In this document: positions 33,441 through 43,742 of the stretch, in pieces
Layout: each line of letters begins with the position of its first letter
Numbering within the stretch: the first letter of the stretch is position 1
Assembly (NCBI GenBank): GCA_963969595.1
Contig: OZ018415.1
Location: 5,952,001-6,016,000, forward strand
Direction: 5' to 3'
Length of the DNA stretch: 64,000 nucleotides
Source of the DNA: Neckera pumila
Lineage: Eukaryota; Streptophyta; Bryopsida; Hypnales; Neckeraceae
Notes under the pieces: model-generated
The model's database searches: none
The model's input: only the letters and a program-made list of their open reading frames with translations
What the model was told of the DNA's origin: nothing
Position numbers and translations under genes: made by a program

Positions 33441-34500
33441 TTTGAAGAATATATAGCAGAGCCACCGTCATTAATGCATGACATAACCATAACTGACGTT
33501 GACCGCTGAGCATTCAAAGTGGGTGACATAATTAGTTGGGTAAGGAAGGCAGCTCTAAAATCGCATAGGCATTAAGAACCGCCCCTATAAACGGTTGGGA
33601 AATGGACATGAGGTGGTTCTAAAAGTGAAGGCTATAATTATTGAAGGAAGGAAGGAAAGAAGCATTATTAATTGCAAGAGCCAATCATTCTCTTTGCTTT
33701 TGTGATCTTTCTTTAGAATTGCAAGTGAACGGTTTTGGGTCATAAATTGGGACCTATGACACATCTCATTTGAAAATTCATAAATAATTCAAAAATGCTT
33801 CAAAAAATATGAAACGACTTGTGTTAGATTCCTTAGCTGTTTTTCTTTCTTTGAAAAATGAGCTTAAAATATTTCCATTCAAGGAACCACATGAAAAAGG
33901 TAGATCAGCCCTTAAATGGTCAATTTCAGAGCTGCTTATCTTAGCCGCCATCCACTTCTTCATGAGCACCGTCCTTTAGAGAAGTAATGAATACCTAGAG
34001 GCGGCGTTGTCAAAGGCGGTGCCAATTCATGAACTTCCCAGACTGGCGTAATATGTCAATTTCAAAAAGATACATTTATTGCACTGCGGCAGTCCTTAAA
34101 AGCTAAGTGTCAGATCCATTTACAAATGTAAACCATGCATCAACTTCATATTGACAGCACACTTAAGAACCTACCTTCCCAAGCAGCTTTCAATGCTAAT
34201 TTGAAATTCTGACATCGCCATCCTTCACAATGTCACATTAAAGCCAGATGGTCTGAGTTTCCATTGTATAAAGAGAAGGCAGTGCATCAAGCAAGAGACA
34301 TTTCCACTCCAAGTACAACCACCTTCTGTAGTTGAGAGCAACTTATTTCATGTAGTCGATTCTGAACTCATGCTTTTAGAGAAGTAGGTTGCTCCGATTT
34401 CTAGTCTGCATTATAGGAAGGAAAGGAAGAGGCGTAGTTCATTGTATTTTTCTTCTCCAAAGGCACTCAGAGATCTAGGATAAATAGAGGAAAGAAAGTG
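33441..34500. promoter_or_regulatory. Shared upstream region between the two divergent genes
   Basis: It holds the MITE at 33541-33953 and otherwise no gene. A TATA-like GGATAAATAGAGG lies about 20-25 bp before the ATG at 34501. Opposite, a TATATA-containing run (AATATATAGCAG near 33449) lies just upstream of 33440. Both are short and could be coincidental. Confidence 0.4.
33541..33953. mobile_element. TA-target MITE family T, copy 2
   Basis: Ends TAAGGAAGGCAGCTC and GAGCTGCTTATCTTA are inverted, and the interior matches the copy at 56016-56430 over most of its length (AATTCAAAAATGCTTCAAAA, GGAACCACATGAAAAAGG). Length is 413 bp. Confidence 0.82.
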
Positions 34501-34674
34501 ATGTCAAAGGTAGGTCAATCTACAGACACAGACTTGCGCAAAATTCTACACTTTGGAGGAGGAGGAAGTGGCAACGACAACAATTGCAGAGACCCCAATG
34601 TCAATGCCATGCGAGAGATGCCTGAGGATACCACCATCAAAAGAGACAATGCGCTACACAGAGTCGTTGCAACT
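34501..34674 (+). CDS. Exon 1 of the ParB-like/methyltransferase gene
   Basis: ATG at 34501 opens 58 codons (MSKVGQSTDTDLRKILHF..., with a Gly-rich GGGGSGNDNN) up to a GTACGT donor at 34675. It ends in phase 0, which matches exon 2. The first exon is assigned from this phase match and the upstream TATA-like box. Confidence 0.5.
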
Positions 34675-35302
34675 GTACGTATCTATGCAAACCCTTGTAT
34701 TCTTTTAGTCATTTCTATTTCTTTGCAATTGTTAGAAGGCTACGGGAAACTCACAAATTTGGTTCAATTGGTTCTTTTCACTCTCATTTGCGTGATACTA
34801 TCATCAGGATAAATATATGCACATTTTACAAGCGCTTGATAGTGTAAGTCACTTCAATGACACATTTTCTAAAAAATAAATAGGCCTTTCTGCCCTCATA
34901 CACTTTGACTTCATAATGTTTCCCGATAGTGTTATTCAGAACTTTCTTGTAAAATGCCATGTATAATGAAAGATAATCTATTCCTACACGCTTATCCTAG
35001 AAATCAGTTTAGTAGTGAAATGTATGTGTTTATGGTAAAGCACATTAGCTGGTAGTTCAGTTGTATATCAGAAAGTGTGTTTCATACTTGATAGCTATGA
35101 GTGTTAATCCAAATTTAGGGTGTCTATGAATGTGATTGCAAAAATAAAATTAGATGGAAAGAATTGCTCTCAAATCAAAAACATGAGTACAGTTTCGGCC
35201 ATTCTCTGGAAAGCCATTGGTGAATCAAAATTCCCCAAATCTTCTTCTTTACGATTGCAAATTTAAAAGTAAAGAAACTCTAAAAAAGATCTACACAGTG
35301 CT

Positions 35303-35580
35303 CTCCAATTACCGTACGTGTAGGTCAATTTCGTAAATAACTAGGCAAAATTTTGATTGTGTCTGAAATTTTAAAAATTCTACAACTATTTCTGAAAATC
35401 TGACAAAATTTCAAGAGAAGATCTGACAAAATTTCAAGGGATAATTTGAGAAATTTTCAACTATTCTGAAAATAAAATAAAATCAGGAAAATCGAAACAG
35501 GCTGCCGAATTGTTGAAATGTGAAAATTAAATTATTTCAACAATAAGTGGCTGAATCAGACCTAAACGTACGGTAGACCA
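35303..35580. mobile_element. Small MITE in intron 1
   Basis: Left ACCGTACGTGTAGGTC and right GACCTAAACGTACGGTAG are inverted ends about 270 bp apart, with an AT-rich middle in which a phrase CTGACAAAATTTCAAG is directly repeated. Confidence 0.65.
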
Positions 35581-36410
35581 CAAAACTTATCCATCTGATG
35601 AGCATTGTACATTTTTAATTACAGTAGATAGATTTTGAGAAACAAAATATAATCAAAATATAGCAAGGGCCCAAATATAGTCACCCGACTTGTATAGCAG
35701 GGACAATTTGTAAAAGTTCGAAGACTTCATGCACTGCTAGTCCTTGCGTGCCAAAGTCAACTGCCATGCTTTGGGTTACCTCTTCCGGATTTCCAATCTG
35801 GTGCGCTGCTAGCACAAAATTTCTAGCCGCCTTATCCTCTCTACTGCGGCACCTCCTCGCACCTCCTCACGGACTTCACCTTGGCCGCCCAGCTCACCTG
35901 CTTGTTGTGGGTCTACATTGCTCGAACTCCTCGCATCTGCTCCCCTTCACTCCAGCATTGCTTCTTGATTGCAACAGGCCGACAAGATGACGAGCCGGAC
36001 AACGAGATTCCAATCTCGGGAGGACAGTGAGATGCAGCCAAGCCAGGACGTTCGGAATCTTCGTCGCCAAACGTAGCAGGTTTGAATTCATGCTTTCTTT
36101 CAATCTTTAGTTTTCCAACCTTCCCAATTAGATTTCTCTCCACCGCGATGTGCGTTTGTGTGCACAGCAGATCAAGTGTTCCCACTCCTCATGGGGTGGT
36201 TTGAATGCAAATGGACTCACCTGGTCGGAATTTTTGAGATGCGAGATGCAGGCTAGATTGGACCTTCTTGGGCCTTGTTCACAGCTTCTGTTGGAGTTTG
36301 TAGTTCTGGATTTCATGGGCTGGGTTTCATCACCGTAGGTTTCCAATCATAGAGAGGGAACGAAGATCTTCAATTTAAACTGTCCACTGGATTTCAAGCA
36401 GAGACTTACC

Positions 36411-36517
36411 GTGAGTGCACCAATTTGAGGAGGTCAAGATGGTGACCAGCCTGAGTCCTTTGGATCCGACTAAGACCTGCTGGTCACCAGCTTGACCCCC
36501 ACAAACTGGTCCACTCG
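36411..36517. repeat. GGATCC-centred palindromic element, copy 2
   Basis: Arms GAGGAGGTCAAG / CTTGACCCCC and GGTGACCAGC / GCTGGTCACC flank the centre TTTGGATCCGACTAAG. Pairing extends outward to CACCAATTTG / CAAACTGGTC. Confidence 0.75.
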
Positions 36518-36751
36518 CGGGCTGTTTCATTTTTTCAAATTTTTTTGCTGTAACGAATGTTTCCGAATGGGTCCAAATGTTTGTTCAGAGTGAGACTTTC
36601 ACGACCCCCGCTCTCTCGTGAGTTCGTTCAATTTCACAGTATTTTTATCTGTGCATATTTCGGGACAGTTGGCCAGTGCTGATTCTTCCGTAAACAATCG
36701 ATTCACGCGTCTGACAGCGATGCTTAGTTCATCATCGACCTTTTGTCAGTC

Positions 36752-36820
36752 ACGAAGTTCTCATCAAGCTTCCGGCAGTCACGAAGTTCTCATCGAGCTT
36801 CCGGCAGTCACGAATGTTCT
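36752..36820. repeat. About 30-bp tandem repeat, 2.3 units
   Basis: The phrase CAGTCACGAAGTTCTCATC, followed by GAGCTTCCGG, is repeated directly; the third unit is partial. Confidence 0.85.
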
Positions 36821-37290
36821 TGTTTTTGGGATCAGTTTTGGGCTTGGTATTGTTTGTAACTGAGTCGGACAACCTATTTGCTTAATGATTTTATGAAAAA
36901 GTTGAGTCCAAGATCAACTGGTTCAGTAGCTACGAGTGTAAATCGGAGACTCAGAATGCAAGATGGCAGTGTGCGAGATGCAAAAAGCGAGATCCTGGAT
37001 CGGAGAGCGAGTGCGAGATGGCAGTGTGCATCCGGAGATCAGAGTGTGAGATCCTTGATTCTCATGAGAATGTGAGAGATCAAGGGTAATAATTTCGAGA
37101 TTATATCATCCTTTAGAACATCTGGCTTAAGGGCAAAATCACCATCTGTACTTCAAACGATGACCTTCAGTTGTGCTTTTCACTCAGCAGGTGGCTACAT
37201 CCACCTCGTGGGCGCATTGAATTCATGGTCTGGTTGAATTTTTAGCCAACCATATTGTGCATGGTGGATTTAAGCTAGAAAAATGGATCT

Positions 37291-37396
37291 GTTGGTGACC
37301 ATTTTGAGGGGGTCCAGCTAAGACCACCTAGAGCCTGGTCGGATCCGACTAGCCTCCGAGTGGTCTCAGCTGGACCCCCTCAAAATGGTCACTAAT
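37291..37396. repeat. GGATCC-centred palindromic element, copy 3
   Basis: Arms GACCATTTTGAGGGGGTCCA and TGGACCCCCTCAAAATGGTC are perfect inverses; the centre is TGGTCGGATCCGACTAG. Confidence 0.88.
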
Positions 37397-37782
37397 GGGT
37401 ACAAATATTCCAGCGCAATCGCATATGATTTTGAACGTATTCGTATTCGTATCCCCAGAGATTTTAAATTTGTATCCGGATGTATTTTGATGTATACACA
37501 CGTATTTATATTTTTATCTTAGCCTATCCGGATGTAATATCCGTATTTTATTTTTTTGCCTTGAAGATTTATGACGTTGGAGGGGGGAGTAGAAACGATT
37601 TTTCAAGATCAATGGTTTAGGTTTTTTAGAGAGAGGGGGGATGAGAAATAGCATACTTTATATGTTTTATTAAGGCACATGTTAGGATGGTTTGTTTTCT
37701 TCATTAACTAAAAGTTCTACTAGTTAAGCTTTTCAAATGCACATATATGATTTATTGACATTCTCTTTTTTCCAAAATGCAG

Positions 37783-38280
37783 AAAAAAGCGCGTCAAGGA
37801 GTAAAGGGTGATACTCCAACCTCCACAATTCAAGAAGAGATGGTCGTAGCTGTTGATTTGGCTGGCCCCTCCCAACCAATAACTCCAACACCTGCAAACC
37901 TTCAGATTTCCAGCGACAACTTTGAAGATGATGACCATGATGTTGAAATGGTAAGCTTCACCAACATCATGGAGTCTGCGGATCGTGCAGCAGATGAGTT
38001 CAAGAAGGAGCCTGTAGCGAGCCGTTTCTCTGACCACTTACGTTTCCAAAAAGAAAGGCAACCAGGGTTTGCCAATGAGAGCTCGGACCCCAAATTAACC
38101 TCCAAGGAGGAGTCCTTCACAACCGTAACAAGTCCTTGCTTTGAAGAGACTGATGATAATGCTAATATCGCTCTTGCATACGGGCCCAGAGTGGTGTTAC
38201 TCCACTATAGCTCAGATGAGGATGAGCATGTTGATGTTGATGACATGGGCATGAGGCTTATATCATATGAGAGCTTCTAG
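37783..38280 (+). CDS. Exon 2 of the ParB-like/methyltransferase gene
   Basis: It opens after TGCAG with KKARQGVKGDTPTS in phase 0. A GTAAGC donor at 37951 would give 56 codons ending DDHDVEM. The frame stays open without splicing to a stop at 38278-38280 (ending RLISYESF), with acidic, gene-like composition (YSSDEDEHVDVDD), so an alternative end or a retained intron is possible. Confidence 0.5.
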   Translation, partial: KKARQGVKGDTPTSTIQEEMVVAVDLAGPSQPITPTPANLQISSDNFEDDDHDVEMVSFTNIMESADRAADEFKKEPVASRFSDHLRFQKERQPGFANESSDPKLTSKEESFTTVTSPCFEETDDNANIALAYGPRVVLLHYSSDEDEHVDVDDMGMRLISYESF

Positions 38281-38479
38281 AGTAAGACTAGTTTGTTGGA
38301 GCATTGGTGACGACAATTTTTATTTTATAAACACGTTTTGTTTCATCTTATATGATAATATATTTCATTCATTGTGAAGCACTTTCCTTTAAATTTGCTC
38401 AATTGAATTGTGAAGTATGTGTTCATTTTCAAGCTTCAATTGCTTCAAATGTTTAAGTCCATTGAATTCGGTATTGCAG

Positions 38480-39144
38480 ATGGAAGAGTCTCCGATCAAG
38501 GAGACTCAAGATGATCGGATGCTAGAGACTCCAGGGACAGATGACACCATGCAGCCTGAAATTATTGGAGAAGTAGAAGGAGACTTGAGAGAGGAGGATG
38601 TAATTGAAGACGAGGAAAAGGAGCTTCTCAAAGATGAGCTCTGCCAACTTCAAAAGGTTGACTCAGTGGCATCGCTTGCATCTTTGCAAATGAAGCCTGA
38701 AAAGCTTTTCCGTTTTTTTATCCCTTTGTGCAGGTTGGTTGCAATGCCAATGGTTCGACTGACATTGTCTTCTGAATTGAAAAAGCTTGAGCAAGAGTTC
38801 TGTCACGGGTACGTACCGGGATCAGCGGTCTTCTACATTTCTACTACAAACGAGGCAGGTGAAAGCCTTGACTTCATAGACAAGGAGATTAGCACCTGGG
38901 GTTTGCTATGGCAAAAGGCAAACACCGAGTTTATGGAATATGTGAATTCACATGCACCTCTACATTTCTTAAGAAAGGCAAAGTTCTTTGTCTGTGATGG
39001 AAACCATCCTCTGCAAGCGTGGATGAATCACATTTCCAGACTCTATCCAATGGACGAGGCATGGCACATGGCAGTGGACTGCATAGTTCTCGAAACGAAA
39101 GGGAAAGTGGAGCTTGTCATGCAGGTCATGCATGACATTAATAA
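38480..39144 (+). CDS. Exon 3: acidic leader and ParB/sulfiredoxin-like segment
   Basis: This follows GCAG and begins MEESPIKETQDD. After an acidic stretch of about 70 residues come LVAMPMVRLTLSSEL, GYVPGSAVFYIS, a helical WGLLWQKANTEFMEYV segment, and KFFVCDGNHPLQAW followed by WHMAVDCIVL. ParB-like nucleases carry D-G-x-H-R-L-x-A at the equivalent place before a strand such as VDCIVL. Here the usual Arg is Pro, and in locus 1 it is His. ParB-like domains bind DNA or nucleotides; this one has probably lost the key residue. The remnant at 365-745 conserves the same order of blocks. Confidence 0.62.
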
Positions 39145-39215
39145 GTAAGTTCATTTCCATTTGTGGCTTTAAAATGTTTGAAAATACAATTCTAAATGTA
39201 TTATTGGAAATAGAG

Positions 39216-39700
39216 GTCGACTGAGGGCTCGCATGTGAAGATGAACCTTGTCCACACTTTGCACCGGGTGCAAAAGTACGGCCTATTACCGCTACAGAAG
39301 TTTGTAGAGATGTTGAGGGCGTCAGAGTTGAAGAGGTGTATGGCACCGAGTACTAGGAAAACGTGGTACTCAATGCCTGCTGATGTTTTTACATCATTCA
39401 TGTTTTGGGTAAGATTTGGATTTGGTAGGTTGTAGTTCTGGAATTAATTTTGATTTGTGATAATATAATGATCATTTGTAATTAATATATTGTGGTTAAT
39501 GGCAGCAAGAGATTTCAATTGCGGCAGATGCGGCAAGGCGGAAATACACTGAGACAAGTCCAGCGGCTAATAGAGACGAGATCAGTATTGCAAATGCCAT
39601 GAGATTGGGAGCAAAAGAGAAGGCAAAGAAGTTGTACATGAAGATGATAAAGTTAGTCGCGGTGGCAAATCCAATGAAAGGTTTAGAATTTTTGGAAGAG
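39216..39700 (+). CDS. Exons 4 and 5, helical region
   Basis: Exon 4 (39216-39408) reads STEGSHVKMNLVHTLHRV... to FTSFMFW before GTAAGA. Exon 5 (39506-39700) reads QEISIAADAARRKYTETSPA... to LEFLEE before GTGAGT. Phases fit with exon 3 ending at 39144. The protein is alpha-helical by composition, with no recognised domain. Exon 4 is matched by the minus-strand block at 10-176. Confidence 0.6.
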
Positions 39701-39789
39701 GTGAGTCTCTTTCCTATCTTAAACTTCTCTTACGCCCTAGAATTTTGAGAGGAAGTTTGATATTAACTGAAATCAATGCTGTTTTACAA

Positions 39790-40365
39790 GTTGAGAAGCA
39801 TTGGAGTAATAATGAAGTTCCCGAGAAGACTCTGGAGAAGCTGCAGCTTGTTAGTACTTGCAACACCACTACTTTTCTCAAAACAAAGTTCTTGAAGTGG
39901 TGGAATTGTTTGCTGCTGACTTGTGAGGCTAGGAAGTTCCCGGCAAAGCCAGTTTTCGAGACGCACCTTGGTCCTTTTCTGAATAAATGCGTCTAGTATG
40001 CTGGGATAAGTGACTGGATGATTTTCTTTTTTATAGTTATTTAATTACATTCAATACCATTTCATTGTTTTGGGTTCAAGGCGTTCACATTATTGAATGT
40101 AAAATCTTATTTTGAGAGTTTTCTTGAAGATTAAGGATGCAGCGGTGGAATATTTCAAGGGCATTGTTAGAGATGATAACATCCCTATCAATATGGAGGC
40201 TCCACAAAGACCTGAGAAGCTAGCGGATTACATAGAGGGATGGAGGCTCAAGATTTGGGAGCAGGGGTTCATGGCGCATTTGAAGGGAGCAAACTATTTC
40301 AAAAAGGGTGACAATTTCATGGTCTTTGAAGGCTCCAGCCATGTGGTTCAAAGGGTTCTATTTCG
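39790..40365 (+). pseudogene. Exons 6 and 7 with a damaged acceptor
   Basis: In frame, 39790 onward reads VEKHWSNNEVPEKTLEKL... to LGPFLNKC. The acceptor that should precede it reads ACAAG, one G-to-A change away from ACAG-G. Exon 7 (40130-40365) reads IKDAAVEYFKGIVRDDNIPI... to VQRVLFR before GTATAT. The exon 6 donor is uncertain: a weak GTCTAG gives the right phase. Confidence 0.5.
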
Positions 40366-41130
40366 GTATATATATCCAATTTTTCAATTTTCAATTTCGC
40401 TTTACAATTGAGAGTAGATGCATGGTTGAGTGGCTTAATTTTTTGTCTTATTCTTGGTTATTGCAAACAAATCATTTTCAAATTGTTCTAGTTTAGGCCA
40501 TGCTTAAATATATATTTTTCTATGAAACAACTTGATTTAGGTAAATGAATTTGATACCCAATAGTCTTATGATTTTTTAATTGGTTTTGTATATAGTATG
40601 TGAGCATCAAGGATTTTTGAATAAAAGTGGGTGTGATGAATCTCATGTCACCAAAATTGAAAAGGACTTTTTAAAGTCCTCTACATTAACCAAACAAATT
40701 ATAAGTACTCCATTTTTAATAAAATTTGAGGTAATATTTCTAAAACACAATGATTTGTAACGTACATCTTCCATATTTGTTTGCTTGGGATTTTTTAATG
40801 ATTTATCAATCACTAAATTTATCAAATCCATTTTTTATAGACAATATTTTTTTCCAAATATAACTTTTTCTAAAGTATAATAATCTTCAAGGTTCAGGGG
40901 CGCTCAACAAGATAGTTATTTTTTGTTGAAAATTAGTTTCTTGAAGAATTCACATCCAAGCTTTTCACTCTTGAACGGTTAATTCGCAGAATAGGACATT
41001 TGAACTTGTACTTTTGTCAAAAAGAGCCACTTGACCCTATATACACCCTTGTTTCATATTCGTCATTGTTAATTCAAATTTGAATGTCAAGGTGTAAGTG
41101 CATTCAGAAATGGAGAAAAACAATGAAGGG

Positions 41131-41224
41131 TACCAGAAGTTGGGGGTCTAGGTGATACCTCTAAATCCTTAGTCGGATCCAACTAAGGTTTTAAAGGTAC
41201 CACCTGGGCCCCCAACTTTTGGTA
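41131..41224. repeat. GGATCC-centred palindromic element, copy 4
   Basis: It begins TACCAGAAGTTGGGGGTC and ends GGCCCCCAACTTTTGGTA, with centre CTTAGTCGGATCCAACTAAG. Confidence 0.88.
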
Positions 41225-41348
41225 CAAAATGTGTCCCAATTTTTTTTGGCTCTGTCTTTTTTTTCCTTCTAATTCACAAGGGTCTTGAAATTTTCAATTC
41301 AATGTTTCCTTGAAGTTATGTAATAAATTAATGTGAAATCACTTTCTG

Positions 41349-41442
41349 TACCAGAAGGTGGGGGTGAAGGTGATACCTTCAAGAGCTTAGTCGGATCCGA
41401 CTAAGGATTTAGAGGTATCACCTAGACCCCCAACTTCTGGTA
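41349..41442. repeat. GGATCC-centred palindromic element, copy 5
   Basis: It begins TACCAGAAGGTGGGGGTG and ends GACCCCCAACTTCTGGTA, with centre CTTAGTCGGATCCGACTAAG. Confidence 0.9.
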
Positions 41443-41805
41443 CAAGAAGTGGTTGCAAACAATTTTATTCAATTCTAGCTGTTTTTTTCAGGTTTTTTTT
41501 TTTCCTAAATTCAAAACCATGAACTTTATTCTTCCTTCAAAATAAGCATCAAATTCATGAGGATCAAATAAGAATCAAATTCATCCGCTTAAGCTCTTGG
41601 ACATAGTAGCCGGGCCTTGAATTTATGTTATCTTAATTGGTAGTTGTTCTTTCTTAATCCCTTTTTTCCATGGTTTATTTATAGTACAATAGTGTTGTAA
41701 TTTGATATTAAATTCCTCCTTCTTGTTCTTGTATTTTATTTTGTAATGAAATTGTTGGTTTTCATTTTTGTTAGAGGTTTTAACTTTTAAATAATTTGTC
41801 GTTCA

Positions 41806-41955
41806 ATTTGTCTCCAGGTATTTTAAGTTGGAGCTTCTTCCAAAAGGTTTCTCAGGAGGAACTTCTTCCAAAAGGTTTCAATTTGTCTCCAGGTATTTTA
41901 AGTTGGAGCTTCTTCCAAGAGATTTCTCAGGAGGATCTTCCTCCTTTCTTGTCTT
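41806..41955. repeat. 75-bp tandem duplication spanning the exon 8 acceptor
   Basis: The stretch beginning AATTTGTCTCCAGGTATTTT is repeated 75 bp later with few changes, so the acceptor TCTCCAG occurs at both 41817 and 41892. The unit is a multiple of three, so using either acceptor keeps the same downstream frame. Confidence 0.9.
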
Positions 41956-42611
41956 CTTGGCTTGATTGCAATTCAGGAGACTATATGTATACTACAAACC
42001 AACTCCGGACTTTCACAACAGTCCATCTAAGCGGTGGAGGGTGGTATTTGGAGTGCCACATTACCTTCACGCCTCCATCAAAAGTTGAGTACCAAAAGTC
42101 TTTTGAGGGCCTCGGTGCTATTGATTTGGAGGTTGATGAGTTTGCTGGACTGGATGAGAGACAAAAGAAGAGGGCCATTGCAAGGAGGGAGCACAATGAC
42201 AAGAAGAAAGAAGCTCGGGAGAAGCTTACCATCATCACAAAGGAGAAGAAAGAAGCGGAGCACATTGCAAAGTTGGAAGAAAAGGAGTAGGAGAAGGAAA
42301 GGGAGAAAGAAGAGAAGGCAAAAGCAAAGGGCAAGAAGAAGGTGGATGCAAACTTACCAATTGTAGACTCTTCTACTATGGACCAAGGCTCGCAGATGCA
42401 AGGTGGATCTCAAGGTGGAGGAAAGAGGAAGGCCCTTTCACAGTTGACTGAAGACGTCCTCACTCAAGGCACACAAGCTCTTGTCCTTGGGGAAGACGAA
42501 GGGGATAAGACGGAGGATTTGATTGTCAATATCTCTATTGAAGACCTCGTGGATGACATGCATAATCCTAAACCAACATGGTATCCAGAGATTATGAGTT
42601 TTTCGAAGAAG
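41893..42611 (+). pseudogene. Exon 8: coiled coil, interrupted by one TAG
   Basis: The frame continues FLSSWLDCNSGDYMYTTNQL, a HLSGGGWYLECHITF segment, LGAIDLEVDEFAGLDERQKK, and a long Lys/Glu/Arg-rich coiled coil. A TAG at 42288-42290 interrupts it; the same frame resumes (EKEREKEEKAKAKGKKK), followed by GSQMQGGSQGGGKRK and an acidic DEGDKTEDLIVNISIEDL. It ends at a GTAATG donor. A single nonsense change in an otherwise open exon suggests fairly recent loss or a readthrough product. Confidence 0.6.
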
Positions 42612-42712
42612 GTAATGTATTTGAATTTTAATTACAAAATTCAATCTATGTTGATTTACTTGAGAATCTTATAAAGTCATGATTGATTTATTGGAATACG
42701 CTATATTTGCAG

Positions 42713-43656
42713 GTGTCGAGGGGGAAGTCTCGATTCTTCGGTGGTGTTGCTAACCAAAGACCTGGAGTGGACTTCGTCTTTTTTGATTCCCCGGAAAACT
42801 TGCCCGTACCAGAAATCTCGAGTCAAACAAACAAGTTTCGGCTTGGAATGAAGACATCGCGTACGACGCTATGCATTCTGTATTTGCCTTTGCAGATCCA
42901 TGGTCTTCAAATGCCGATGTTGAAGAAGAAGGAGTGGTTGGGCCATAATTGATTACACTTGACTTCTGCATTGGACCACACAACCACAGCAAGTGTAATT
43001 GAATTTCTTAATAGATTGTGGTATTTCTTTATTTGTTATATTGTAATTCAATTTTTACTTATATTTTGCTTGGATGTGTACAAACGCAGAAGTTTACAAT
43101 TACCCTACTTGTGAAGGATTTGGGTGAGAAAGGAAAATCTAATTTTTCTTTCAAATTCACGCAGACAATGAAGAATGCGAGTCTCGACATTGGACGTAAC
43201 AATATCCTTATGAACTTCACAAAGGAGAGTGACATGGCAATGGACGGATCTAAACCATGGCGTGGAGCTCGCGAAAAAGACCCTCGTTTCCTTCAACTCC
43301 TATTGGAAGCAACAACCAACGAAGGAGATGTAGTTTTGGATTGCACTGCATCTACAGGTGAAAATCGATTCTAATTATTAGGAACTTGATTTGTAATTTG
43401 TTGAATGTGCCATTTAGCTAATGTTTATGATGTTGTTCGTTTTAGGTGCCTCCGTTATCACTTGTCATGGCACAGGCTGCCACATTGTGGCATTAGAGGA
43501 GGACAGGGACATCTTCAAAGCTATCCTCGAACCCACGAAGAAGTCTCCTCCGAATGTGGAGAGAATACAAGCACCGGCCCCAGTTCAGGAATCCGAAGAT
43601 CCAAACAGCATGACCATTGTGCCTCGCAAGTTTGCTTGGAAGACACCATTCAGTAA
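42713..43656 (+). pseudogene. Exons 9-11: beta-class N6/N4 DNA methyltransferase domain
   Basis: Exon 9 reads VSRGKSRFFGGVANQRPGVD then FVFFDSPENLPVPE, where motif IV of amino-methyltransferases would have DPPY or SPPY. A one-base shift before QVSAWNEDIAYDAMHSVFAF, and then a TAA, break it. Exon 10 (43090-43357) carries the target-side region and motif X-like KPWRGAREKDPRFLQLLLEA, running into GDVVLDCTASTG. Exon 11 completes GASVITCHGTGCHIVALEED, which fits motif I and the following acidic residue (GDVVLD-x-x-x-G-x-G, then E-x-D). The order IV before X-I is the beta class. The catalytic DPPY is altered, so activity is unlikely. Confidence 0.66.
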
Positions 43657-43742
43657 GTAAGTTTGGAAGTTTCTATATTTTTTTCTTTCCCTGTTAGCTT
43701 TTATATTTTGCAAGTCTAACATTGTTTCAATTCTGTTTGCAG

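Larger units (their letters stand above)
34675..37782. other. Large intron 1 with several small repeats
   Basis: It contains a MITE-like inverted pair (35303-35580), two GGATCC-centred palindromes, a 30-bp tandem repeat near 36752 and GAGAT-rich sequence near 36960-37080. A more GC-rich stretch at 35740-36340 has frames on both strands but no recognised domain. Confidence 0.45.
40366..41817. other. Intron 7 with two palindromic elements
   Basis: AT-rich sequence that contains the GGATCC-centred palindromes at 41131-41224 and 41349-41442; otherwise no gene-like content. Confidence 0.5.

Noticed and set aside
42034..42366. Arg/Lys-rich plus-strand frame
   Set aside because: Alternative frame of the coiled-coil exon 8; AAG/AGG repeats read in a shifted frame give Arg runs.
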